Below, piece after piece: positions 33,599 to 43,701 of a stretch of 64,000 nt of DNA. The notes beneath the pieces are model-generated. The model worked only from the letters and a program-made list of their open reading frames with translations, had not been told where the DNA came from and did not search any database. Every line of letters begins with the position of its first letter. The first letter of the stretch is position 1. Source of the DNA: Sympetrum striolatum (Eukaryota; Arthropoda; Insecta; Odonata; Libellulidae); the NCBI GenBank assembly GCA_947579665.1, contig OX388343.1:105777657-105841656 (forward strand). Direction: 5' to 3'. The translations under genes were made by a program, and so were the position numbers.

Positions 33599-33922
33599 AT
33601 AATTTGTTACTTTAGTAAATTAACTAACTTAGAAGTTAATTTGGTTTACTAATTATTCTCCCATTCTGTCCTTTGTTAACCCTCTTCCTCCTCCCCCTAA
33701 CACCTCTTCCACTATCAACAGTAGCTAATCTGATTGGTGCCTTGGTTTTTTATTCTTTGTGTATATATATATGCACTCCTGAAAAACTCTTGTGCTTGAT
33801 AATGGACTAAAGTCGGAAACCGGTCGCAGATATTAAAAACTTTAAAAGTGGAATTTGTGTAAGTTATTCTCACCAATTTACTAGGAAGGAGTTCCAATAA
33901 GTTAAAGCATAGCAGATTGATT
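33599..33922 (+). mobile_element. Penelope-like element fragment nested in long-TIR element
   Basis: Flanked by a 17-bp direct repeat TAATTTGTTACTTTGTT (33582-33598 and 33923-33939). It contains a pyrimidine-rich tract (33660-33720) and the PLE terminal signature CTTGATAATGGACTAAAGTC, then GGAAACCGGTCGC at about 33798-33830. Severely 5'-truncated and non-coding. Confidence 0.75.
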
Positions 33923-34078
33923 TAATTTGTTACTTTGTTGTCCATGATGTCTCGCCGGCACAATATTTTGTCTTAATACCACCAGATAAATAACGCCGCA
34001 ACGATTTACAACCTCATCGAAGAAAACAAATTGCAGGCTTGGGATCCTCAACCAAGAAACCCACCCGTGACTGGTATT

Positions 34079-35147
34079 GCATGGCTATCGGGCGTGACCC
34101 CTACGACGATGGGGTTACTGGTTCAAATGCCTGAACTGGTTGTGACGATGTCACTACCAGTACCAGTCATGGACCAACGCTATATACTAAAATTGTCTAC
34201 ATAAAATAACCAGGACGATAAACAACAGAAGACATGCGGCACCACCATAGCAACGTTCTCAACTTTGTTAATTTTTTTAGGGCTGTACGTGCTCGCGATG
34301 AATAACCAGGTGTACTTTTTTAAGAGGTTTGAAACATGCTCTTTCAAATGAAAATAATTTACAAGAGTATCGAAAATGTCTTTCTTTTCTAAGAGCGGGC
34401 AGAAAATTACCTATTTTTGCCGTTTCTACAAATGTCATCCTCATAGTTGTCCCTATTTCTAGGGCCTTATATGCTCGAGATGAAAAACTAGGTATACTTT
34501 TTTAGAGGGTTGAAAACATTCTCTATTTAATAAAAACTTTTCAAAAGAAATTTCGGAGGGTCTTTTTTTGTAAAAGCAGGGTAAAAATAGCCTATTTTTG
34601 GCTTTTTTACAAAAAATGTCAAATGTTGACTCAATTTTTAAGATAATGGAAAGTACTAGGAATATGAAATTTTATATTTATAAACTATGTACATATATGT
34701 TATCATGCGATAAGTTTCACGTTGATTATATAATTTCTTCTTGAAATATAAAAAGCCAAATTTTTAATTTTTTTTCGATCCGCAATTTTTTGGGCCAGTT
34801 TTGCACAGAATTTTCTTTAAGAAGGTCGCTTTTACAGTTATTTTTATTACTTTGTTTAATAGAGCGCAAAAATTTGTTTAAGATAGCCAAAGTGTGTTTA
34901 CTTCATAAAACAATTCTCTGAGATACATCGCCTCAAAGTTACTGAAAACTCATAGTCATGTTGAAGAAGGCAGCGACACGGGGTCAAACAACCTTCTATA
35001 TCTCAGCAAGTATACCATCGGCGAAAGTAAAACTTTACAAATGTTCATAAGAGATATGTGCGAATGTCCATACAAAATTTCATCGAAATCCGTGATGGTC
35101 GAGCGGGGCACTTCTCTGAAATCAGACCACTTGGCATGGAATGACCC
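34079..35147 (-). repeat. Right long TIR
   Basis: Reverse complement of 31368-32411. High identity over more than 1 kb suggests recent insertion or gene conversion between the arms. Open frames at 34956-35315 and 35041-35223 are incidental. Confidence 0.9.
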
Positions 35148-35299
35148 TACATTGTTCACCCTGAAACCGAACTTTTCTTCTTTTGGGAAGGAAGGGGCGA
35201 AGGAAAGGAGGGATGGCTGTTGACTCTGCTGCAAAGTATTGTTGAAATACCATATTTGTGCTGCGCTGGAGGTATAAATGTATTTCCTACGAGGAAGTA

Positions 35300-36231
35300 C
35301 CGTATTTGACGGCATATAAGACGCACCTTTTTTCCTAAATTATGTCTCGAAAAATTTCCCTGCGTCTTATATGTGAAGGTTCAACCTCCACAGGTTAACT
35401 TTCAATACTGAATGCTATTTTTAGCCCAGATGGTCTATACTACCTATTTCGGCTCCATTATATCAGTTATACTCTGATTATGACTTTGGTATTACTTATT
35501 ATGAACTTCCAACATGTAGTTAGAAAATGAACATTGGGTAGATTTGGACTATTTTAGTGCGATCTGGTAGCGGTATCGCGGTATTTTCAGGTTTGGATCT
35601 CGCAACCCTGCTGATCATAACAAAACAGTGTGTCCTCTTCTTGCTGAGTAAAACTATTTGTTTAAAAAAACACCCTCGGAAATATGACTACAAGAAATAA
35701 TAGAGTAAACTACACTATTCAACATAAACTATGTGTGTTAAATTACGCTAAAGTGCATGGAAATAGAGCAGCAGCAAGGCATTTTGGTCCACCACCTACC
35801 GAAAAAATGATACGTAGGTACTTGGCGACTGCAGGAAAATCAATTGAAGACTGCTAAAAAACATAAACATAATATGTTTTCCCCGAATCTATCATAATAA
35901 ATATTGTTTTTGCTTTATTTTGTATTTTGTTAGATTGCTTGCCGTTCAATTATTGAAATATATAATGTAAAAATAGATTCCGTTTGTTAAATTTTCTTAG
36001 TACTAAATATCTTTGGTAATTGCATTTAATATTTGGCTTTTTGACATTATTTCTTTGATTGTGTTAATATTTGGCTTTTACGAAACGTGACAACTAAAAG
36101 AAACAACATTTTAAGTTATTGTGGTACCGCGCTTTCGCATGGACTATTAAAACTTTTTTTTCCTTGTGAGTGGCCAACTTAATGAGGGTGCGTCTTATAT
36201 GCCGGTGCGTCTTATATGCCGTCAAATACGG
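35300..36231 (+). mobile_element. Pogo-like MITE with leftover HTH ORF
   Basis: Inverted ends CCGTATTTGACGGCATATAA / TATGCCGTCAAATACGG with TA on both sides (35298-35299, 36232-36233). The right end carries a second copy of the GCGTCTTATATGCCG motif. Internal ORF 35684-35857 encodes a pogo-type DNA-binding domain. Length 932 bp, no catalytic domain: a deletion derivative of a Tc1/mariner-group pogo element. Confidence 0.88.
35684..35857 (+). CDS. Pogo-type DNA-binding domain fragment
   Basis: A 57-codon frame starting MTTRNNRVNYTIQHKLCVLN and continuing YAKVHGNRAAARHFGPPPTE, then KMIRRYL. The Y-(T/S)-I-x-x-K-L-x-V-(V/L)-x-Y-A...G-N-R-A-A-A-R-H-F-G pattern is the N-terminal helix-turn-helix (brinker/CENP-B-like) of pogo-group transposases. 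The frame ends 15 codons after that helix with a stop, and no DDE domain follows, so the product could at most bind element ends. The start is the only Met before the domain. Confidence 0.75.
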   Translation: MTTRNNRVNYTIQHKLCVLNYAKVHGNRAAARHFGPPPTEKMIRRYLATAGKSIEDC

Positions 36232-36359
36232 TACTTTTCCCATCACTGGTGTTTACACGTGCCAACACTTGACTTTGTTTTGGGTCTAAATTCTTTTCAA
36301 ATACGCTCGTGCCTAAAAATTGTTTCTACAACACATCCCGAACCAAAATACGAATGTGT

Positions 36360-36405
36360 CTCTAGGGGGGGGGGGCAGCTGCCCCCCCCTGGCGACGCCC
36401 ATGAG
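36360..36405 (-). repeat. Poly-G/poly-C palindromic terminus
   Basis: A run of twelve G, then CAGCTG, then eight C, then TGGCGACGCCCATG: on the minus strand GGGCGTCGCCAGG followed by the G/C foldback. It lies against the Tigger element starting at 36408. Same terminus type as 30330 and 62872. Confidence 0.55.
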
Positions 36406-36838
36406 TATTACCCCTCTTTTACACTATTCAAAGGACCAGATGCAATGTGGTGTAAACGGGGGGAAAGTGTAAATAGAGGGAAACCATTTAAGTTGGTAAA
36501 CATGCTCATAAAAAAGGCTAATGTTTCACAAATGCACGATATTAATACTATGGTGTACTTCATTCTTATTTCTAATACTTACCTTAAATAAATATCCAAT
36601 GTAAGTGAAATTAGGCTGATATTACTATACCCTAATTATTTCTACATCCACTGGCTAGGAAAAGGGTGATAAGAATATCATAGAATATTCTTTTCACTTG
36701 GTTATCACTCTTGGTAAATGGGTTGAGAATAATCCAAGATTCAAGAAATATTGTTTCTTCAAATGAAAAATATAGATTTTATTGGCAAGCAAAGTAATCC
36801 AGTATTGATTTCTATTTGTATCTCTTATTCTTTGTGTC

Positions 36839-37530
36839 CTATATTTGTCTTTTAAGTTCATAAAGATGTTCAAAATTACTATCCTCAATATATGATAAAT
36901 ATCTACGCAAAACTTCCAAAGCCGCGCTTGCCTCAAAACTTGTAGGCATCACTTCACAACTATCCATTTCTTCATCACTGATAGGGAATTCAGTGGCTAA
37001 TTGTTCAGCAACAAACTCCTCCACATCTCTCTCCTCTGCAGTCACAACAGCATGATCCATCTGCAGATAGTCTTCATATGTGCAGTTTGGCTGCAACATT
37101 TCCCATGCAGCAGGAATCAGGTCTTCTTCTTTTTCTCCTGGCTCACAACAATTTTTGAAGAAGCCCGCTTTCAAGGAGCAATTAGAGATTGTAGTCTGCT
37201 TCACGGCCTTCCAGGATTTTGCAATGAAGTGGAGTGCTTGTAGGACTGAAACTTTAACTGATGCAGGATCCTTCCACCTACCACTCCTTCTAATTCTTCG
37301 TATTTTGAGTATTTTGCGTATTTCCGTTTCTTGGAATTTGGTCTGCATTATGAAGCACTTGTGGCAATGCTTGCCCTGTTTTTGATAATTGTATTTAGTG
37401 TGGACAAGGAGATCTGCAACTCACGTGCAAGAGCAACACAGAACTTTTCTATAATAAGGATTTTTTCTTCAATTGTAAACGTCTTTCTTTCCCTCTTTTT
37501 TCCATCACTAAATAGAAAAGTAAACACCAA
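36839..37530 (-). pseudogene. Tigger transposase lacking the DDE core
   Basis: N-terminal part 37530-37348: KRERKTFTIEEKILIIEKFC then ARELQISLSTLNTIIKNR is a CENP-B/pogo helix-turn-helix. Past a stop the same frame continues KKRKYAKYSKYEELEG, the usual linker to the second HTH. A jump in frame near 37275 leads to the C-terminal part (within 37348-36839): SVLQALHFIAKSWKAVKQTT, then ISNCSLKAGF and TYEDYLQMD, the region after the catalytic core in Tigger-type proteins. About 300 residues including the D-D-D core are absent, a classic internal deletion derivative. Confidence 0.8.
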
Positions 37531-37784
37531 CTATTAAAACTAGAAAGATTTTGCTCCTCAATGAATCGATGACGCAAGACGAGAGAATGCTACAGACTGC
37601 AAAACTAGAAAACTCGTCCCATTCTGTGATTCTGAGAAAACCCTCATATTCCTCTCCCATCTCACCGACTTTTCCTCCCTCCTTTCTAAAGCTACACTCA
37701 CACAGGACTCACTGGACACGTATTCCAATCCGGCCCGACTATGAAACCGATAAGTAACAAAATCCGGAGAACCGCCGAATCTGG

Positions 37785-37928
37785 ATACACGAATATTAGT
37801 TGGAGTAGTTATTGTTAAAAGCACTTAGAAGCTTAGACCATTTCGCGCATGTGCTCCCACCGGGAATCGAACCCGGGACCGCTTCCTCATGAGTCGCAAG
37901 CGTCATCCACATGGCTACCCGGCTGATT
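37785..37928 (-). repeat. tRNA-derived SINE, family A copy 1
   Basis: On the minus strand it reads GTAGCCATGTGGATGACGCT, then GACTCATGAGGAAGCGGTCC, then the B-box CGGGTTCGATTCCCGGTGGG, then GAGCACATG...AAGTGCTTTTAACAA. The same order and 3' sequence appear at 42605-42740. The tRNA-like head with downstream unrelated tail defines a SINE. Confidence 0.8.
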
Positions 37929-38585
37929 ACCTTTATGAGTTATCTGTCACGAAAATATTTTTTAAAAGTATAGTAGATAATACTAACAAATGCGGAGGGT
38001 AGTGACGAAATTGGGATAAAATTGGCAAAAATAGGGTAGAAGTTACGCACGACGAAATGGTAGTTTATTTCTGAGTTAAATAAACGGTACTAAACAAAAT
38101 TTTCTTCTAAATGTATTTAAAATTATGCTATCCAAACTTGAATTTTTGAGCGGACGTACGAAATTACATCCGATTCTCGGATAACGAGGCGTTTAAATCT
38201 TCATTCTCAGCGGAGATTAAAAACACGGCCGCTTGCAGCCAAAATAATAAGGAGGGAGTCTAGTCCACATTGAGAAGCTTTGTATCGAAGCAATGAAAAG
38301 GGATTTCGTAAATGTTTCGAGTTGAAATGTCAGGACTATTTCGAACAAAAAATTGCCAGTTTTGGGGATGTTTCGAAAGTTACGAATCATGCTTCCCGTC
38401 GAAGAAGTAAAAATCATCCCGCACAATACAATGTAGTGTGGCGTAAACGGCGGGAAAGATGAAATTTCAGAAACGTAAACATGAGGATTTTAATACATTG
38501 TGAACATAGGAAATCCGAGGGGACCGACAGAAGGTGACGTAAACGACGGGAAAACGCAAAAGACAGGAACGTAAATGCGGGGTAA

Positions 38586-40382
38586 TACTGTATTTACAAT
38601 GTCAGAGATTGTTTGCGAAAGCAAGACCTTGAACTAGTGAAATGAGCCTAAGGTAAAAATGGCACGAATCAGTGGATTCCACTGTTGAAAATACCTTAAG
38701 AATGGAAGTAATTGGAATTTGAGTAATAATAGATCTTGAGGTGTCTCTTGAACTTAATTTAGGTACTTCAGCTCAGCTAACAAAAAGAAGAAAATGAAAG
38801 TAAGCTAATCTAATAATAAGTAAATAGTAAAACATTGAATGTGATAATAGAACTGCGACGGAAGGGATGAAAGGGAAAACATTACATTCATACTTTCAGC
38901 TGAGATAAATTTCATCTTACTACTGATGTTCTTGCTCTGGTAGCTATATCGTCATTCCCATTAATTATTGCTCATATTTTTTCAAAAAATATAGAAACAT
39001 GCATAATTAATGGACTAAATTACAATAATTCAAGGAAATTTTCCCCCTTCTACTCCTTACAATTATCCATCCTATCATCGTTAACAAAAATTTACTAATC
39101 TTAACCCCAACCTTTAAAAATAAATTTTTAAATCAAGAGTCTGCTCATTTTCATATACAATCAAATTAAAATTGCCATAAGAATATCTGTTCAAATTGTG
39201 AACATTTTTGTAAACTAACCTATCATTATTATTTCTTCTGACATAAAACAGCCATCGTTTAAGTTATATGATATTTATTAATTCAGTATATTATACAATG
39301 AGCTTAACTTAATTATCAAAATATTCTTTGAAGATAACTATACCATATCAAGCATGAGTAATCATTTTCACTCATCCTTATGAGCTTATAAAACTTGTAC
39401 CAACAATTTAAGATCTTCTTTTCTTTTAAGAAAATAGATTTGTTGTCATATTTTAATTGAATTACATGAATGCAAACGTCAATGGAATCCTGTACTGTTG
39501 TTTATCTTTGAATACTGTCACCAAGATTGCAAAATACTCATGGTTCACGCTTTCATGTCATTACAAAAGATTACCGTTTTCTTAAAAAAATACGGATAAA
39601 TGTATAAAATTTAAATTCCTTAAATTCTTGATTTTTTTATATGTCCCTCAAACATTTGACAAATCAAAAGTCTTTGTTGTCTCACAAGAAATATTTGTAC
39701 TTTCATTATAATAATTTTTAGATACTCTACTGCCCTCAGTTGAAAACCTGGCTTCTATGTTTTCATATGCATATCTATCTTAAATATTGTTACCTTTTTC
39801 ATATTACATAATTTGGATTTCCTGCAATATGCATAGTGTTAGTGTTTGCTCCTGTTGCAGAAGAATCTAATCGTTAAACCCTGAATTGAATGAGCTTATC
39901 CTAGCACCAATGCTCCTGATTTTTTCATCAGTATCTGATCAATTAAAGCATTAAGGTGGATGGACAATATAAACTTTGACTTCCAAATGCATACAGTTAT
40001 TAAAGAGAGTGACCATACTCGGGCCCTGTCCCTAATTCAGGCAACTAATATAATGGCTATTATATGACTATTATTGTAGAGTAAGGATATAGTTCCGTAC
40101 TCTACATAATAGACTACTATATAAAGCATTAGTTTAGAGGCTTTCGACAGTTTGACCCTGTAGTACACTATTTTCCTGCTTTAATTGCACTCAGTATTCA
40201 ACATGCTCGGGGAAGTACTTTGTTTACTTTTTTGCTCTGTGTTACTTGAGTTCTTTTGAAGCTGGTAATGTATTGTCAAATAGAGCTAATTATATAAAAT
40301 AACATTCCTTATTAAATAAGCAATATTTTGATATTCTTATGATATAGCTATGTTTAAAAACTACACTTTAATCAAGGATATA
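38586..40382. other. AT-rich stretch with one imperfect hairpin
   Basis: No coding or repeat family recognised. At about 40055-40122 an imperfect inverted repeat (ACTATTATTGTAGAGTA / TACTCTACATAATAG) is visible. Otherwise featureless. Confidence 0.45.
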
Positions 40383-40739
40383 CAGTAGAACCCCGTTTTT
40401 ACGAACCTCGATTTTACGAAGTGACACAGTTTTACGAACCATTCCGCCGGTCCCGATCTTTGTACATGTAAAATGACCTCGGTTTTACGTAAAACCTCGA
40501 TTTCATGTTTTACGAAGTGAGAAGCCGGTCCCTAGGAGTGAATGAACCCCGGTTTTACGAAGTATTTGAAATTGTTTTGTCGCATTGAGCTCAATACAAC
40601 GGGATGACGATCGCCGTAAACAGGAGCAGCTGAATCCAGATCGTCTATGTTGGGAAGACCCTCATCCCATGTATTTTAGATGGGAAAATGTGAAAATTTC
40701 GTGGGATACAAAGATTTTGATTACTGTTTTCGCGAAAAA

Positions 40740-40920
40740 TGATAGCTTATAAGACGTAGCCGTGCTCTTTCTTTCTTCATCATGCTTTCTGGTAATATCG
40801 CGAATCCACGACCTGGGGTCGTATTGACCAGCAGTTTTCAGTAGTATATGGTTTCTATTTGGACGAAAGATTGAGAGAATAGAGCATGATAAGAATTTGT
40901 TTACGACTTGGGGAGTTTTG
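40740..40920. repeat. ~190-bp module shared with hAT element
   Basis: Partner of 21960-22150, same orientation relative to the window. Lies between the left TIR and the transposase ORF, where a promoter and 5' UTR would be expected. Confidence 0.75.
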
Positions 40921-41139
40921 GGCTCAGATCTTGGCTACTAAATTGGAGTGCGACATCTTAAAATGCTTAAGGCTGCTGCAGGGATTTCGGATTTTAGCTG
41001 GTTAGTAAAAGCTTGAAAAATAATGGTTGGATGGTGGACACCCTGAGAAAGGTTGGTCTCCAAGCGAGGAAAAGTCGCGCGCGTACAGTCAGAATCTCTC
41101 TCTGCGCGAGGTGGCCTGTGTTGTGATATCCCGTGTGCC

Positions 41140-43389
41140 TATCAGAAAAATAATGGATAAAACATCGCTGACCAAGAAAAGGAGGAAGTCCCTGAGTTTG
41201 GTCACCAAAAGGTCAATTAGAAAGGAAGTACGTGATCGCGGGCAGACAAAAAATTCTGAAGGAGAAGGCTCAGGTTTAGGCTCTTAAACTGAAGTGCGAC
41301 AACATTAAAGCCTCAAATGGGTGGCTTGATAGATTCAAGAAAAGATACGGAATCACTTCAATGAAAATCTGTGGAGAAGAAGGTAGCATCAACACAAAAG
41401 ACGTTGAGCAGTGGCATGAAATAAACGATGACATTGTGTCTAAATATTTCCCTCGAGATATATACAACCTGGATGAAACAGGTTTGTTTTTCAAGGCATC
41501 ACCTGACTCCATCCTCGGAACCCGTGGTGAAAAATGTCGCGGAGGTAAAAAATCTAAGGATAGGGTTACAGTAATGCTGATATGTAACCAAGATCGATCT
41601 GAAAAGTTGAAACCAGTTGTGATTGCAAAATCAAGAGCTCCGCGTTGCTTCAAGAACGTGAAAAATTTGCCTGTTTTGTATGAAAGTAATAAAAAAGCAT
41701 GGATGGCGATGGGCATTTTTCAGAAGCAAATTATCTTCTTGCAGAGGAAGAGCGCATGCGAGAATTGCAATGTACTACTTCTTGTAGATAATGCCCCAGT
41801 TCATAAAATAAGCGGAGTAGTGCTCCCAAACGTACTTTTTCTGAGTCCAAATAGCACCAGTAAGATGCAACCGCTGGACATGGGAATATTTAACAACTAT
41901 AAAGTCCACTACCGAAGATTTCTCGTCCAGCACTATCTTCGGACGCTTGGTAAGTTCTATTTATTTTCTATCATCTTGTGTATAAGAAATACCTACTACC
42001 TATATAAATCCTTTGCGACGAGTATATATCCTTTGTGACCTCCATATTTTCTCTGGAATTATTTAATTTTAGCAATATGATAGCCGCCGCAGCCCCATCG
42101 CAGAACTTTGGTGAACCCTTTACTTGAAAGTAGCATTCCTGTGGGAGTTCTTCTCTGCAGCTGTCATGGAAATTAGTTTAATTAAAGAATACTAAATTTG
42201 TTGTAATACGTCACTATTACTTAAATTTTGATGCATTCTCAATACGTAATTTATTAATTAAAAGTGTTTTACGTGGTTAGGTAAGAATTTGCGACCGCGA
42301 CTTATGATTTATGACGCGACAAGATCGTTTAAAGTAGCCGCGAGTAAGTAGTTCTCGAAAATCACCGCTAAACGTCAGCGTAGTAGAACGCATATATAAT
42401 ATAGAGGGAGTTTCAAATTAACTTAAGTAAAGTTCTTAAATGACTTAAAATATTTACGAGCTAGTTTCTTGGAATTCATGGCTATCAGTTTCATTCACTT
42501 TGACTTATGTGAGTCTCCTAGGCTTTGAAATAAGGTCTATGCTATAAAGGGAATCAGTATAATCGTAGTCTTATTTTTAAATCCTTTCAATTTGATGCAG
42601 ATATACTGCACATTGGCTGCTGGAGAGCCATGTCGGTAACGCTCGTGACTCATGAGGAATCAGTTCTGATTTCAAATCCTGGTGGGAGCACATGGGCTAA
42701 ATGACCTAAGCTGTCGAAGCGCTTTTAACAAACTACTACTACTATAGTGCACACAGAGAATCGCATGTGATATCTATTGTTTTCTTTCTGAATGAGCTTG
42801 TGACTCTTATTTGACACAGAAATTAGTTTGATTTCATCCTCATAATTATTTGACAAGTTTAGACCTGCATAGTTTATCTTTCTGCTAGCAGAGCTTTAGT
42901 ACGCATACATTTGTTGCTGATCAAGCCTCTGATGTGCCTCCATGGACATTGCTCCATGCTGTGCGAGGAATTGCCAGAGCATGAGACAGTGCCACTGCAA
43001 ACACTATTTCTAACTGTAGGAGATCAGCTGGTTTTGGTGACACATCAATTATAGAGACAGAGGAGTTAGTGGAGGTTCCCACACTACAGGACCTCCTTAG
43101 TAAAGAAATGGCACAACTAAATCAGTACATCCCAGATGCATCCTCTCATGCTGAATCATATGTCAAGTGTGACTCTCATGTGATAACGCATAACTGCAGT
43201 GAATTTAGTGAAAACAAAGAAGATGAAGTGAACTTAGATAGCTCTTCTACAAGCTACAAAGATACCAGAAGCACCTTCCACCCTACAAGGAATGAATTAA
43301 GACACTCTATAAAAGTGCTTCACAATTTTCAGATGTTTACTGATGGTGTACCTGATTTATACAATTATTACCTTTCAGGTATTAACTGA
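41140..43389 (+). pseudogene. Tigger transposase, split
   Basis: Pieces in order. 41150-41287: KKRRKSLSLVTKRSIRKEV, start of the CENP-B-like HTH, cut short by a deletion and stop. About 41288-41950: the second HTH end (NGWLDRFKKRYGI) and the DDE core with YNLDETGLFF (first catalytic Asp), LLLVDNAPVH (second Asp) and NSTSKMQPLDMGIFNNYK (region of the third acidic residue). At 41951 a consensus donor GTAAGT follows LRTLG. About 42950-43389: SNC.RSAGFG-type C-terminal tail continuing IIETEELVEVPTLQDLLSKE and ending LYNYYLSGIN. The 0.94-kb gap looks like an intron (acceptor possibly TTTCTGCTAG at 42891) or an inserted block, and it holds the SINE. At least two stops break the frame. Confidence 0.85.
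42605..42745 (+). repeat. tRNA-derived SINE, family A copy 2
   Basis: Same family as 37785-37928: GAGCCATGTCGGTAACGCTC, GTGACTCATGAGGAATCAG, decayed B-box TTTCAAATCCTGGTGGGAGC, then GCGCTTTTAACAAA and an (ACT)n tail. The 3' tail (ACT)n is a simple-repeat tail as in several arthropod SINEs. Confidence 0.8.
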
Positions 43390-43701
43390 TTAAATGAGAA
43401 AATCACCTCATCTTTCATTGAAGCTTCCAAAAAAAATAAAAATTGAAGATTATTTTAAAAAGTAAAAAGTTTGGAATTTTTTTTCTGTTGTATTAAACAT
43501 TAAACTGGATGTATAATTCATTTTATTGAAATACTACCTTCCTTTCAATCCCATTTAACATTATGCACTGTGTTACTGAACTTGGATTGTTATTGTAGAG
43601 ATTTCGATTGCTTGAAAGAAAACCTCAAATTTACGAAGCCCGAATTTTACAAAGTGCAAATTTTTTGGTCCCTTCAAATTCGTAAAATTGAGGTTCTACT
43701 G

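Larger units (their letters stand above)
31368..35147 (-). mobile_element. DNA transposon with ~1.05-kb terminal inverted repeats
   Basis: Left arm 31368-32411 and right arm 34079-35147 are near-identical reverse complements. Outer ends are GGG(C/T)CATTCCATGCCAAGTG, flanked by TACA on both sides (31364-31367 and 35148-35151), read as a 4-bp TSD. A 1.67-kb interior carries minus-strand coding relics (32364-32591, about 32830-33272) and a Penelope-like insertion (33599-33922). The superfamily is not certain. Confidence 0.85.
36408..38585 (-). mobile_element. Internally deleted Tigger (pogo) element
   Basis: Ends TTACCCC...GGGGTAA with TA on each side (36406-36407, 38586-38587). Subterminal matches are imperfect: TTACACTATTC on the left versus TTTACGTTCCTG on the right, both followed by GTAAACG(G/A)(G/C)GGGAAA-type motifs. 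Minus-strand ORFs encode the N-terminal HTH and the C-terminal tail of a Tigger transposase; the DDE core is missing. A tRNA-SINE (about 37790-37925) is inside. Confidence 0.8.
40383..43701 (+). mobile_element. Tigger (pogo-group) DNA transposon, defective
   Basis: Ends CAGTAGAACCCCGTTTTTAC and ...TTGAGGTTCTACTG flanked by TA (40381-40382, 43702-43703). Subterminal TTTTACGAA motifs are repeated near the left end and as ATTTTACAAAGTGC near the right. It encodes a Tigger transposase in pieces (41027-41950 and 42890-43389). It contains a tRNA-SINE at about 42605-42740. Confidence 0.92.

Noticed and set aside
34956..35315. 119-codon minus-strand frame and its twin at 31341-31550
   Set aside because: Lies within the long TIR and continues into unrelated flank; the same sequence in the other arm is broken, with no known domain.
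36166..36591. 141-codon plus-strand frame
   Set aside because: Starts in the right end of the pogo MITE, crosses a poly-G terminus and enters a Tigger end; three unrelated sequences, so not a gene.
41276..41716. 146-codon minus-strand frame
   Set aside because: Antisense shadow of the Tigger transposase core.
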